A stretch of DNA of 64,000 nt from Rhynchospora pubera (GCA_028095005.1 CM051462.1:84951846-85015845), one strand, 5' to 3'. Positions 1 to 11,893 are shown, numbered from the stretch's first letter. A program made the numbers and translations. The notes: generated by a model from the sequence alone, not told the origin.

Positions 1-461
1 CATTTCCCAGATTAAATTTCGTGGAAATTGAGAACAAATGCCTTAACGTCATCATGTCTTTCCAGAAAAGGAACCTCTGGCTGTCCAAGATAGAGGTGAA
101 ATATTTGTTCTGGAGGTAAAGAGTGATTTAGTCAGAATTGCCCATTGAGAGTTAGGCTGATCAAACAAGCGCCATAGCCATTTGAGGAGAAGCGACGTAT
201 TAAGCAATTTTAAATCAAGTACCCCCATTCCTCCTAGTTGTTTAGGGAGGCAGACTCTATCCCAAGCAAGAAGAGGGATACCTGTTCCTGTCCCAGTTGA
301 ACGACCCCACAGAAAATTACGCCGTAACTTATCTATTGCCTTGACAACCCATGTCGGCAGCTTGAATACTGTCATGAAGAAAATCGGAATAGCCGAAAAA
401 ACAGAAGTAACTAGAGTAAGTCTGCCAGCTCTAGACAGCAGTTTGTTCTTCCATCCTGCAT
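1..461 (-). mobile_element. LINE (non-LTR retrotransposon) ORF2 fragment
   Basis: Read on the minus strand, about 460 to 52 gives one open frame typical of the C-terminal part of plant LINE reverse transcriptase: a GWKNKLLSRAGRLTLV stretch, then IFFMTVFKLP and NFLWG, then the WDRVCLPKQLGGMGVLDL block. The frame is lost near position 70, but coding similarity resumes in another frame up to the window edge, so a frameshift is likely. The fragment is cut by the satellite array at 462 on one side and by the window edge on the other. It is dead as an element. Confidence 0.8.
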
Positions 462-3400
462 ATGTATAAAGATATTAAATGTAGATTATCATAATGAAAT
501 GACTTAGTATGAATGCAGAAAAGATTCAAATGCTCAAATGATACTTAGAATCGCATTATTCACATTTTATATGCGTAATTGCTTTTTATCATACAATCTT
601 TTTGAACAAATAACATATTAATCATATTCTAGACTGTCTAATGAGTTTAAATGTAGATTATTGAGATCAAATGATTTAGGATGAATCCAGAAATGATTAA
701 AATGCACAAATGGTACTCCGAATTGTATTATCTTCAATTTATATGCGTAATTACCATGTATAATTCAATATTTTTGAGCAAATAACACATGAATCATAAC
801 CTGGACTGTATAATGAGTTAAATGTTGATTATTGTGATGGAATGAAATAGAATGAATCCAAAAACGATTGAAATGCTAAAATGAAACTCAGAATTGCATT
901 ATCTGCACTTTATATGTGTAATTACCATGTATAATCCATTATTTTTAAACAAAATAAAAAATTAACTAGACTGTATAAAAGAGTTTAAATGTAGATTATT
1001 TTGATGAAATGACTTATAATGAATATAGAAACAATTGAAATGCACAAATGATAATCATAATTGCATTATTTGCACTTTATATGAGTAATTAACTTGTATA
1101 ATCCAATATTTTCGAACAAATAACATATGAATCATATTCTGGACAGTATAATGAGTTTCAATGTAGATTATTGTTTTGACATGTCTAAGATTAAATTCAG
1201 AAAAGGTTGAAATACTCAAATGAAATATAGAATTGCATTATCTACCATTTACATTCGTAATTAGCATGTATAAATCACATATGTTCAATATTATACTGTA
1301 TAAAGATATTAAATGTAGATTATCAAAATGAAATGACTTAGTATGAATGCAGAAATGATTCAAATGCTCAAATGATACTCAGAATCGCATTATTCTCATT
1401 TTATATGCGTAATTGCTTTTTATCATACAATCTTTTTGAACAAATAACATATTAATCATATTCTAGACAGTCTAATGAGTTTAAATATAGATTATTGAGA
1501 TCAAATGATTTAGAATGAATCCAGAAACGATTAAAATGCACAAATGATACTCAGAATTGCGTTATCTTCAATTTATATTCGTAATTACCATGTATAATTT
1601 AATATTTTTGAGCAAATAACACATTAATCATATTCTGGACTCTATAATGAGTTAAATGTTGATTATTGTGATGAAATGAAATATAATGATTCCAAAAACG
1701 ATTGAAATGCTCAAATGAAATTCAAAATTGCATTATCTGCACTTTATATGTGTAATTACCATGTATAATCCATTATTTTTAAACAAAATAACATATTAAT
1801 AATATTCTAGACTGTATAAAAGAGTTTAAATGTAGATTATTGTGATGAAATGACTTATAATGAATGCAGAAACAATTGAAATGCACAAATAAGAATCATA
1901 ATTGCATTATTTGCACTTTATATGAGTAATTAATTTGTATAATACAAAGTTTTCGAACAAATAACATATGAATCATATTCTGGACAGTATAATGAGTTTC
2001 AATGTAGATTATTGTTTTGACTTGTCTAAGAATGAATTCAGAAAAGGTTGAAATACTCAAATGATACATAGAATTGCATTATCTACCATTTATATTCGTA
2101 ATTAGCATGTATAAATTACATATGTTGAATATTATACTGTATAAAGATATTAAATGTACATTATCATAATGAAATGACTTAGTATCAATGCAGAAATGAT
2201 TCAAATGCTCAAATGATACTCAGAATCGCATTATTCTCATTTTATATGCGTAATTGCTTTTTATCATACAATCTTTTTGAACAAATAACATATTAATCAT
2301 ATTCTAGACAGTCTATTGAGTTTAAATGTAGATTATTGATATCAAATGATTTAGAATGAATCCAGAAACGATTAAAATGCACAAATGATACTCAGAATTG
2401 CGTTATCTTAAATTTATATGCGTAATTATCATGTATAATTCAATATTTTTGAGCAAATAACACTTAATCATATTCTGGACTCTATAATGAGTTAAATGTT
2501 GATTATTATGATGAAATGAAATAGAATTAATCCAAACACGATTGAAATGCTCAAATGAAACTCACAATTGCATTATTTGCACTTTATATGTGTAATTACC
2601 TTGTATAATCCAATATTATTAATCAAAATAACATATTAATCATATTCTAGACTGTATAAAATAGTTTAAATGTAGATTATTGTGATGAAATGAATTATAA
2701 TGAATACAGAAACAATTAAAAAGCTCAAATGATAATCATAATTTCATTATTTGCACTTTCTATGAGTAATTAACATGTATGATCCAATATTTTTGAACAA
2801 ATAACATATGAATCATATTTTGAACAGTATAATGAGTTTCAATGTATATTACTGTTTTGAATTGACTAAGAATGAATTCAGAAAAGATTGAAATACTCAA
2901 ATGGTACTTAGTATTGCATTATCTACCATTTATATTCGTAATTAGCATGTATAAATCGCATATGTATAAAGATATTAAATGTAGATTATCATAATGAAAT
3001 GACTTAGTATGAATGCAGAAAAGATTCAAATGCTCAAATGATACTTAGAATCGCATTATTCACATTTTATATGCGTAATTGCTTTTTATCATACAATCTT
3101 TTTGAACAAATAACATATTAATCATATTCTAGACTGTCTAATGAGTTTAAATGTAGATTATTGAGATCAAATGATTTAGGATGAATCCAGAAACGATTAA
3201 AATGCACAAATGATACTGATAATTGCATTATCGTCAATTTATATGCGTAATTACCATGTATAATTAAATATTTTTGAGAAAATAACACACGAATCATATT
3301 CTCGACTGTATATTGTTATAAATGTTGATTATTGTGATGAATGAAATAGAATGAATCCAAAAACGATTGAATTGCTCAAATAAAACTCAGAATTGCATTA

Positions 3401-4678
3401 TCTGCACTTTATATGTGTAATTACCGTGTATATCCAATATTTTTAAACAAATGGCTTATTAATCATATTCTAGACTGTATAAAAGAGTTTAAATGTAGAT
3501 TATTGTGATGAAATGACTTAGAATGAATACAGAAACAATTGAAATGCTGAAATGATAATAATAATTGCTTTATTTGCACTTTATATGAGTAATTAACATT
3601 TATAATGCAATATTTTTGAACAAATAACATATGAATCATATTCTGGACTGTATAATGAGTTTAAATTTAGATTAGTGTTTCAAATGACTAAGAATGAATT
3701 CAAAAAAGATTGAAAATACTCAAATGATACTTAGAATTGCATAATGTACCATTTATATTCGTAATAAGCATATATAATCCATTCTAATTCATTTGAACAA
3801 ATAACATATGATGAATATTATACTGTATAAATATATTAAATGTAGATTATCGTAATGAAATGACTTAGTATGAATGCAGAAACGATTCAAATGCTCAAAT
3901 GATACTTAGAATCGGATTATTCACATTTTATATGCATAATTGCTTTTTATCAATCAATCTTTTTGAACAAATAACATATTAATCATATTTTAGACAGTAT
4001 AATGAGTTTAAATGTAGATTATTGTGATGAAATGACATAAAATGAATCCATAAACGATTAACATGCACAAACGATACTCAGAATTGCTTTATCTTCACTT
4101 TATATGCGTAATTACCATGTAAAGTACAATCCTTTTGAGCAAATAATATATGAATCATATTTTAGATAATATAATAATTTTAAATGTAGATTATTTTCAT
4201 TAAATAATTATGAATGAATCAAAAATCGATTGATATGCTTAAATCATACTCAAATTGCATTATTTGCAATTTATATGTGTAATTATCTTTTATAATCCAA
4301 TATTTTTGAATAAATAATACATGGATCTTATTCTAGATAGTATAAAGATTTTAAATGTAGATTATTGTAATGAAATGAATTAGAATGAATCCAAACACGA
4401 TTGAAATGCTCAAATGAAATTCAGAAATGCGTTATCGTCACATTATATATGTAATTACCTTGTATAATTCAATTTTTTTTGAATAAATAACATATTAATC
4501 ATATTCTAGATTGTATAAAAGAGTTTAAATATAGATTAATGTGATGAAATGACTTATAATGAATACAGAAAAGTTCGAAATGCTTAAATAATACTTAGAA
4601 TTGCATTATTTACACTTTATTCAAAATAAGCATTCGACACTTTATAGGCGTAATTATTACGCAATATGCGTAATTTCT
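462..4678. repeat. Satellite-like tandem array 1, about 170 bp monomers with a five-monomer higher-order unit
   Basis: About 25 diverged monomers share the landmarks AAATGTAGATTAT, GAATGAATCCA, TGCATTAT, TTTATATGCGTAATTA and AACAAATAACATATTAATCATATTCT. Monomer starts fall at 477, 649 and 820, so the period is about 171 bp. One monomer type (recognised by TATAAAGATATTAAATGTA) recurs near 477, 1311, 2152, 2977 and 3838, spacings of 834, 841, 825 and 861 bp, which is five monomers. There are no credible genes inside. The last monomer is ragged (4620-4678) and abuts an RNase exon relic. Confidence 0.9.
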
Positions 4679-4679
4679 T

Positions 4680-4779
4680 GTGTACCTTTGTATCAAGCAA
4701 TCCGGCACGCTTCTAATGGATTGCCCTATTTATCTATCAAGTGAATGCGGTTCAACGTCAGTGGTCTACTTCCCTTCCA
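4680..4779 (+). pseudogene. RNase T2-like relic R0: 3' part of exon 4
   Basis: These 100 bp match the end of exon 4 of copies B, C and D and read VYLCIKQSGTLLMDCP on to VVYFPS. They keep the C-terminal cysteines but lose the normal stop codon: the match ends just before the stop, and the frame runs on into flanking DNA. Everything upstream of this piece has been replaced by the satellite array. It is the 3' end of a further, otherwise lost gene copy. The equivalent site of the second block (about 34925) lacks it. Confidence 0.8.
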
Positions 4780-4794
4780 CATGGACAAATTCGG

Positions 4795-5496
4795 TGACTT
4801 TCTTGTGAGCTTCTCATTTGAATAAATAGAGTCTGCAATCTGCAATTTTATAAAAGAATAAATGAATTTTTTTTTGTTTCTTATATATGTAATAATTGAA
4901 ACATGTTGAGTGTTTTTTTTTTTGGAGTGGATTTACTGTATTTTATTGCTTTCTAATGAGAAATGGCTGAACTTTTTTGTTTCTTCTAATGAGTGAACTT
5001 CTGTTGTTTCTTCAACATGTTGAAGATCAAATATTTATCAGAAACTTGTAGACGAGGTTGACTCTGCAACACAGTATTTCAGTTGGAAAGCACAATTTAT
5101 CTTGTTTTTTTCTTTTTAAATCCGGAAACAGTTCAGTTCAAATAATATAGTGTCTGCCTATAACAAAATTAGAGTAATGCTGGAGTCAAACACGATTCAA
5201 GACTCGACTATTAAATTTTAAATTATTGATCCAAACTACACAATGTGGTCTTCATATTCAAATTTTCTTAGAGATCAAAGTTTATATTTTCTCAAATTTT
5301 TAACTATTTGTTTCGAATTTATAAAAATTGAATGGTCTAGAACTAATTAGATTGAAGATTTTCTAAATTTTTTAAAAAATAATTAAAAGTGAAAATATAC
5401 AAAAATTTTGATCTTCAAGGATTATTGAAACAAATTGAGTGGTTTGGGTGGCTGTTGTAATATCATAAATTGGGATTCGATTGTGTTTGATAGGCT
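4795..5496. repeat. Duplicated 3'-flank segment, copy 1 (partner 34938-35651)
   Basis: This gene-free stretch starts at TCTTGTGAGCTTCTCATTTG and is nearly identical to 34938-35651. It resembles the 3' flank of RNase copy C (39010-39400, more diverged). It is the downstream flank of relic R0 and defines one edge of the duplicated block. I see no coding sequence in it. Confidence 0.8.
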
Positions 5497-5505
5497 GAAG
5501 TATCA
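5497..5505. repeat. 9-bp target-site duplication of Mutator-like element (left copy)
   Basis: GAAGTATCA lies here and again at 9569-9577. The duplicated block carries it once, at 35652-35660, in the same context (AGGCTGAAGTATCAAGCATG). Confidence 0.85.
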
Positions 5506-6199
5506 GGAACCAAATCCTGTGCTGCGCGGGACGCTGCAGCGCAGGAAATCCCTACCGTTCAATAAATCGAACGGCTGCCCCGCGTTTATCCTGTCCGCTT
5601 TTTCATATCGGATCCGAAACAAACATCCTCGCTCTAACTCACGTTGTACTGCTTTTCCAAAAGATTATTTCTGCAATAATGACGTTGTAGTACTTCATGC
5701 AGCGATTGGTTTTATGGTTGCATTTTGACACATTGTGACTCAAAATTCACTACCGCGAGTCACAAAAAATCCAAATCAAAGTTTCTATAGTTGGAAAAGA
5801 ATATATTGGCTCACTCAACGGTTGGTACTTAGTACTTACTGACGTCTTCATGAGTATATATATATTCAAATTCAAATATTCAAATATCAATATTAACGAG
5901 GAAATTTTCAAAAATTAAAATTTTAATATGTGTACATTTAATTTTTATCAAAATCAAATGCAACTGCATTTTTAATTATTTTACACACTAATATTATTTT
6001 ATAAGCTAATGCTATTAGCTTAACATGTTGATTATCTGGGTACAAATAAAGTTTTCTTTTCCTTCTAGTAAGCTTGACGGACCGGTGCATTCTTTGAACT
6101 TTCTAAACGAAAGGCATAAATTAGGTAATTGTTTCTCATAGTATAAATTATTAAGTAATCCATAAACGATATATGATCCGATTTATCTAGTTACGAATT

Positions 6200-6203
<4 letters not shown>

Positions 6204-6250
<47 letters not shown>
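6204..6250. repeat. (TA)n microsatellite
   Basis: A run of TA dinucleotides lies immediately before the left end of the nested element. A shorter TA run follows the right end at about 8908-8920, so the element probably sits in a TA tract. Confidence 0.9.
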
Positions 6251-6254
<4 letters not shown>

Positions 6255-8896
6255 TTGGCTATTGTCCTTTGAATAGGACGGAGGGGATTTCCTATTCATT
6301 TTTTTACCGTTCTATTCCTCCAAGATATGTGCACTGATGAAATCGTGTGGTCCAGGTTAAGGCGCTGAGGAAGCGGAATTAATCAACTCTGTCTTCGTCT
6401 CTCCGTTATTTCTCGCCATCTCCATCCGTTTGCTCCTATGCCCAGCCAGTCAACCCAGAAGCTATCGATGAAAGGAAAAAACCTTGGTTGTGACTTTCTC
6501 CACGCTCTCTTTCTTCACCTTCTCTGACCCACTTCTCCGCGTCCTTCTCGCACCTCTCTCCATTCCCGATTTCAATCCGAAAGGAGGGGAACCCTAGGTG
6601 TTATTATGCGATCTATCTCTCGCCAGCTCGAAACCCTAGGTGAGGCAACGTAGACTCTATCTCTGGCCAGCTCGAAACCCTAGGTGCTCCGCCTGAGACA
6701 ACGTAGATTGGCTAAGTAGTTTTTCTCTTCTCAAATTCTCAGACAAAAGCCTAGATTTTGTCGAAGGTAATTTTCCCCATCATTTCTCCTAGATGCAAAT
6801 TTTTGTGAAGTGGATAATGGTGGTGAACTGATTCAAAAATTAAGCATGAAACTTCGAGTACAGGAGTCCAATCAATTAAATGCTGAACAGTACCAGTATG
6901 AGCCAGCATGTACCAGTCTTATTTTCAGTCATTTTTACTTTCTGGGCTTGTATAGTCTCTATGTCTGAACTTCCTTTTTTTTCTGCTTATGCCAAAACAA
7001 GCCTTAGCCGAGGCATGGAAATACCTTTAACACAGAATTTTTTTACTTCAAATCAACACTTACTTGAGGATAAACCCTGAGCCAAATATTAAGGTTGCAT
7101 GGTGTCTTGTCAATTCATTATTTTGAGAATTAAGGTTGCATATCGTATTGTCAAAGGTTGACTATTTACTTTAGAGAATAAAGTAATTAGTTGGATCATA
7201 CTACATACTTTCTCATTTGACTGATTTTAACTATAATACATTTCTCATATATGTAGAATGAGGATCAAATCCATCAAAATACATTTCTGGTGGTAACGGC
7301 GGGGCCAGCACTTCAATCTGATCCAGACATTTCTCATTCTTTAATGATGCTAAATTGAAAATAGTAGTCTAGATTTCTATTTGAATGAATACAATGCCAA
7401 TGTTGTGTCAATTTGTGCTCAGTTTTTTGCTTGTACAATTTTTTTCTTTAAAAAAAATGAGACGAGTAAAATTAAGAATAAGCATTCGACAATTCCAAAA
7501 TTTTTATATTCAAATAAACTTTAAATGAATGTGCTGGACTATATTCTCCAGAGTACTCTTCACAGTATCTCACCTGTACATTAGCCAAGAATGCTGAAAC
7601 TTCAAATAAACTTTTGAAAGAGCAACCAATTCAAAAGCATTCAAAGCTGTTGGTTGCTACTCCTTTTTCTCTTTCACATGGTTATCTTGACAAACACGCG
7701 AAGTAAATAAGTTTATTGTGTCAAATAACAAGTGAAGCCAACTATGGTAAGTACATGTGAATAAAAGCAGCATTACAATATCATTAAGAATGAAACATGG
7801 TACAAGTAAATGCATAAAACCAAATAACAGCTGAAACAGAATTATCGCAAGAGCTGTTTATAACCTGTACTGTTTATAACATTGCTGATACAATCAAGCC
7901 AAATAAATTAAGGCTAATCTGCTCATGCTTCAGCTATGCTTCTCCCATGCTCCCATGCCAGTTGTGATGGTACTGATCCCATCTCTGGTACCATCATGAA
8001 TACCTGCTTTTTGAGATCTTCTGGCCTGTCCAATAATGTAATAAGTCTCTATTTATCTAAGTCACCCATAATTAGGCGCAAGAGTTGAAATGCAACTTAT
8101 TACCTAGCCCCTATCTTTAGCTTTATTAAACAGCAATAGGGAAAAATTAAACCTCAACATAATAACAACATTAGGCAAAAAATTAAACCTCAGCATAATA
8201 ACAACATTAGGGAAAAATTAAACGCAGGCTCTATGTTTTTCTTTATTATGACTCAGATCCATACTACGACTTGGGCTGAATGTGGACTGGAGGCAGTCAT
8301 ACACATTTGTCATATTCAAAATATCCATGAACTTGTTTGGGATTTTCCAACCGATAGACAGCAAATGTTGAATAAATAAGTAGGAACAAGGAAAATTAAC
8401 GAAAACATAAAAATTTGGGAAAAATCATGGAAGGAATTAAACCAAAAATTTCCCAATTTTTTTTGTTTTCGTTATTCTTTTCCCGAATTAGCAAAGAGCA
8501 ATGAATTAGCAAACGAGTGCTTACTTGGATCAAACTTTTAGGGTTTTATGGAGGCGGAGAGAGAATCGTGTTTGAACAGCTAAGGTGGAGGCATCACGAG
8601 CAACCACTGGTGCTGATGAGACGGAGAGAAGCATGATTTGAGGAGAGGGAGGCAGAGAGAGCAAAAAGTTAGGAGAGGAGGCTATTCGAACGAGATATGT
8701 AGGTTTCGTATAGAGGAGACGGAGACAGAGATGAGTAACGGAGATGCCAAACGGAAAATCTTAATGCGACTATCCTCCTCAGCGCATATATCTCAACCAC
8801 GCATCTAACTCTGAGCACGAATCTTAACACCATCTAATGGTCCGAAACTGAATAGGAAATCCCCTTAGTCCTATCCAAAGGACAATAGCCAATCTC
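6251..8896. mobile_element. Nested TIR element with gene-like CT-rich/GA-rich ends, 2646 bp
   Basis: Both ends begin GAGATTGGCTATTGTCCTTTG in inverted orientation. Inverted similarity extends at least 70 bp, including GGGGATTTCCTATTCA, with patches further in. The interior near the left end is rich in CT and CTAGG-like pieces (6380-6780) and mirrors GA-rich sequence at 8560-8760, as in the 5' untranslated region of a gene. No convincing ORF is present; the 66-codon frame at 6880-7080 has no recognisable features. The TSD is ambiguous because the target is a TA/TC tract. Pack-type capture of gene fragments is possible but unproven. Confidence 0.65.
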
Positions 8897-9568
8897 TCTC
8901 TCTCTCTATATATATATAAACTTTTATTTGTTTTATTTGTATAAATTTTGGAGGTTTAAAAATTTTGTGAAAATTCAATACTATTTGTTATAAAAGATGT
9001 AAGATTATCTCGATTCATATGCTAAATTATGAACAGATATTTATTAGTATGTAAGTATTTAGCATTAGGTTAATATAATAATATTAGCATGTAAAATAAT
9101 TAAAATGTAGTTGCATTCGATTTTGTTAAAATTAAATGTACAAGTATTAAAAATTTTATTTTTGAAAATTTCCTCATTAACATTGATATTTGAATTTGAA
9201 TATATATACCGATGAAAACGTCAGTAAGTTTGATATTAGAATTATACAACTGTTGAGCGAGCCAATATTATGTTCTTTTCCTACTACAGAAACTTTGATT
9301 TGGATTTTTTGTGACTCGAGGTAGTGAAGTTTGAGTCAAAATGAGTCAAAATGCAACCATAAAACCAATCTCAGCATAAAGTACTACAACATCATTATTG
9401 CAGAAATAATATTTTGGAAAAGTAGTACCACGTAACTTAAAACGAGGATGTCTGTTTCGGATCCGATATGAAAAAGCGGACAGGACAAACGCGGGACAGT
9501 CGTTCGATTTATTGAACGGTAGAGATTTCCTGCGCTGCAGCATCCCGCGCGGCACAGGATTTGGTTCC

Positions 9569-9577
9569 GAAGTATCA
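9569..9577. repeat. 9-bp target-site duplication of Mutator-like element (right copy)
   Basis: GAAGTATCA, matching 5497-5505. Confidence 0.85.
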
Positions 9578-10886
9578 AGCATGTTAGACTAAAGTGTATG
9601 CAGAGTTTCGTAATTTCCAACTTATCTTTTAATCAAATGTCGGGCGGCGAGTGCCACACAAACATATATAATTTATTGTAATTTAAACAAAAGTTTTACA
9701 AAACAGAGCTGGCAGCAAAGTTTTACTTAGCAGAGCTGATAGCAAGTAAGGTAACTCATTCACCGGATAGTGACGTACAAAACAGAGATTTCTCACGTGC
9801 CATAATTTGACTCAGTTAATTGGTTTTCTCTACTCATCACAATGTGGTAACGTGGTCTTTTCATTCAACTTTTGTTCTTGGATTCACCAGCTGCTGGCCG
9901 AGTCTTTGTCCTTACTCCTCTATTCGCATGCATCCAAGTGATCTCTATAACTCGCCATAATCTGAATCAAAACAATTCTACCCCTAATTTGATTCATATT
10001 TAGATCGGTTCAAGCTTGATCAGATAATAATGCGAAATAGCATAATTCATGTTATATATTATTGGTAATTCGACATTAGTGTACATAATCAGAAACAAAA
10101 CTGGTCTGATTTGCTCCGAGTCTGGTACTTAATTTATCTCATCTGAAAAGTATCCTTCTTAAATATGAGAACTAATTCTTGGTCTAGTGTCAAAAGCAAT
10201 GCAAAAGTTGCGTGTTCGAAATCCCGCATGAGGTCTTTTGTAATATTTAAATTCGAAAAAAGTTGCAGGGGCTTGGCTACCATCTAATAAAAAAAGAACA
10301 AATAATAATAATAAATAAATAAATAAATAAAAAACTTGATTTGCTGATTGTGTAGAAAGCGTACGCATTTAATTAATGTATGATTTTCTAGAGAGTGTAC
10401 TCATATAATAAGTATATTATGACTCTCCATCAAAAGGAAGAAATTGAAGTTAATTCCAGAAAATATATTGATATATTACAGATAATCAGAGGAGGAAAAT
10501 TATTTTGTGTCATTCTAATTCTAAGCAAATAAAAAAAAAGTGAATTTTTATGCCACTATCACAGAATTTAAAATAGATAGACATGATTTGATTCATTTAT
10601 TTCCGAATATTTGACGCATACCAAAACTAAAATGACAAAATGATTTTTTTTTTTTTTTGTATCCGTAGAGTAAATAACATATATCTCTAAGCACATAAAT
10701 ATTATATTTGGAGGTTAAAAAATCGTGGTTGAGAAATTTTTGGCACAAAACTGTTAGCGTTAGATCCTTCTCTATTATGAAAAGAAATCGTAGTTTCCTA
10801 AATGAAATAGACATGCTATGTTATGTATCATATCTTTAATTCAAGCTTGACTATCTTTCAAATCAAATATGATAATTGTTATATGC
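9578..10886. repeat. Duplicated upstream flank of RNase copy A (partner 35661-37140)
   Basis: This gene-free segment is nearly identical to the flank of copy C. Positions 10170-10310 contain a SINE-like piece: an A-box-like TGGTCTAGTG, a B-box-like GTTCGAAATCCC and an A-rich tail of ATAATAAATAA units. The copy C version also carries a MITE (36499-36687) that is absent here. Open frames in this segment are short and lack codon-like features. Confidence 0.75.
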
Positions 10887-10985
10887 AGCTTACACTCAAA
10901 AGTAATATCTGGCGTTTGGTGCGCGGTGTGGATATGCTCTGCATCTCTCCCCTCTAAACGTGACTATAAATAGATGCATGGTTCA
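10887..10985 (+). promoter_or_regulatory. Proximal promoter of RNase copy A, TATA box at 10964-10972
   Basis: A block shared by all four gene copies runs from GCTTACACTCAAAAGTAATA through TATGCTCTGCATCTCTCC to CTATAAATA. The TATA box is about 100 bp before the exon 1 ATG at 11069. The strong conservation of this block compared with the DNA upstream suggests that it is functional in the intact copies. Confidence 0.7.
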
Positions 10986-11068
10986 CTTCCATTTTGTCAT
11001 TCCACACAGAAATAAAAATATTAGGAAGTTTCTACTTGTATATTCATTAAAAAAAAAAAGAGCAAGTG

Positions 11069-11164
11069 ATGAGGAGCGCAACAACATTTGCTTTGGGCGT
11101 TGCCTTGCTGTCTGCAATTGCATGCAGTGTAGAAGCCTACGATTTCTTCTACTTTGTTCAGCAG
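11069..11164 (+). pseudogene. RNase T2-like copy A, exon 1 only (broken gene)
   Basis: The 32 codons encode a hydrophobic signal peptide (MRSATTFALGVALLSAIAC...) and the start of the mature protein, YDFFYFVQQ. They end at a GT donor exactly as in the other copies. The protein sequence is identical to exon 1 of copy C. Only about 30 bp of intron 1 follow before a 7.1 kb pararetrovirus. After the virus, 42 bp more of intron and a truncated MITE follow, and exons 2-4 are missing altogether. The promoter still looks intact, so transcription into the viral sequence is conceivable, but no functional RNase-like protein can be made. Confidence 0.9.
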
Positions 11165-11193
11165 GTAACATACAAACATGCTTTCTGTATGTA

Positions 11194-11202
11194 GCAAATT
11201 AC
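11194..11202. repeat. 9-bp direct repeat at left edge of pararetrovirus insertion
   Basis: GCAAATTAC lies here and at 18342-18350. The unoccupied paralogous site in copy C has it once, at 37446-37454. Confidence 0.85.
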
Positions 11203-11394
11203 AAAATCAATTCATGTGTAGCGCAACAAAATGGTGTAGCGCACATGAGGACAAAAATTGTAGTATGGAAGAAAATCAAAGGAACCTCATAATTGCACCC
11301 AGAAAAATCAAGATGAACAATCATAGTTTATACTTAAATTTTGGGATAAAATATTCATGAATGGTATAATCAAACCTAAAGGCCGACCTAGAAA
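11203..11394 (+). other. Pararetrovirus leader, 3' arm of long hairpin
   Basis: Four segments here are perfect complements of segments at the right end of the insertion, in nested order: 11235-11244 with 18301-18310, 11250-11259 with 18286-18295, 11324-11332 with 18221-18229, and 11387-11394 with 17982-17989. In the circular genome these two stretches form the single long leader hairpin that is known in badnaviruses and tungroviruses. The integration breakpoint falls in its apical loop. Confidence 0.75.
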
Positions 11395-11467
11395 TATTTG
11401 AGATAAAAGTTCATTTAGAAATTAAGGATAAATCTTGATTTAAATACTCATAAAATTATTTTTATTT

Positions 11468-11893
11468 ATGAGCGACTGGCATCTCACTGCTGAAAGTTCA
11501 GTATACAGAGAAGCCCTGCGAGCAACAGAATCATTAGAAGAGCCAGCCCTTGGTTTCGTTAAACCATCTGAAGCAACACAAAAGGGCACCTCAACAATTA
11601 TCAAGCAGAACAACACAATCATTCAACTGCTTGTTAAAATCAAGGAAGAACTTGAAGATTGCAAGGATCAAATAAGAGACCTCAGAAGGACAAAAGCACC
11701 TGAAGGGTCTGACACAACTGAGGCCCTTGAACAAATCCAAAATCAACTCAAAAACTTGAGTCTCGGACCGCCAACAACCTCAAAACGGCCAACCATAACG
11801 GGCAAATTTTTCGTATATCGTGACCCAAAGAAAATATACGAAGAAGAAAAAAAAAGATACAATGAGTCGCACTCAAACAAAAACAGTGGGTAG
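11468..11893 (+). CDS. Pararetroviral small ORF, badnavirus P2-like (virion-associated, nucleic-acid-binding family)
   Basis: The 141-codon frame is the first substantial one after the viral leader. Its N-terminal third carries a conserved-looking EALRATESLEEPALGF block, followed by a KQNNTIIQLLVKI helix and a heptad-like stretch (about residues 45-95) that should form a coiled coil. The C-terminal end is lysine/arginine-rich (YEEEKKRYN). This architecture fits the badnavirus ORF2 product, a virion-associated protein that binds nucleic acid. The frame is intact and overlaps the start of the polyprotein frame by 32 nt, as expected for ribosomal scanning through compact viral genes. A separate P1-type ORF, normally placed before this one, is absent here. 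Confidence 0.75.
   Translation: MSDWHLTAESSVYREALRATESLEEPALGFVKPSEATQKGTSTIIKQNNTIIQLLVKIKEELEDCKDQIRDLRRTKAPEGSDTTEALEQIQNQLKNLSLGPPTTSKRPTITGKFFVYRDPKKIYEEEKKRYNESHSNKNSG

Larger units (their letters stand above)
5506..9568. mobile_element. Long-TIR Mutator-like element, non-autonomous, 4063 bp
   Basis: The ends are inverted copies that begin GGAACCAAATCCTGTGC. The imperfect inverted repeats continue for roughly 500 bp on each side (about 5506-6040 and 8960-9568). The element is flanked by the 9-bp duplication GAAGTATCA, and the paralogous block at 35652 is an empty site, so the boundaries are secure. No transposase frame is visible. The short open frames inside the terminal repeats are mirror images of each other, not genes. 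A second inverted-repeat element (6251-8896) is nested in it. Long TIRs with a 9-bp TSD are the Mutator hallmark; the family itself is not recognised. Confidence 0.85.

Noticed and set aside
462..4678. CRISPR-like direct repeats
   Set aside because: Monomers of about 170 bp are contiguous without unique spacers, and the genome is a plant genome.
5435..5728. 97-aa protein, with a matching 78-aa protein at 9346-9582
   Set aside because: The two are mirror copies lying in the Mutator terminal inverted repeats; no codon signature or independent support.
10159..10368. 69-aa protein, repeated at 36238-36447
   Set aside because: Conserved only because the flank is duplicated; it is the reverse strand of a SINE-like repeat.
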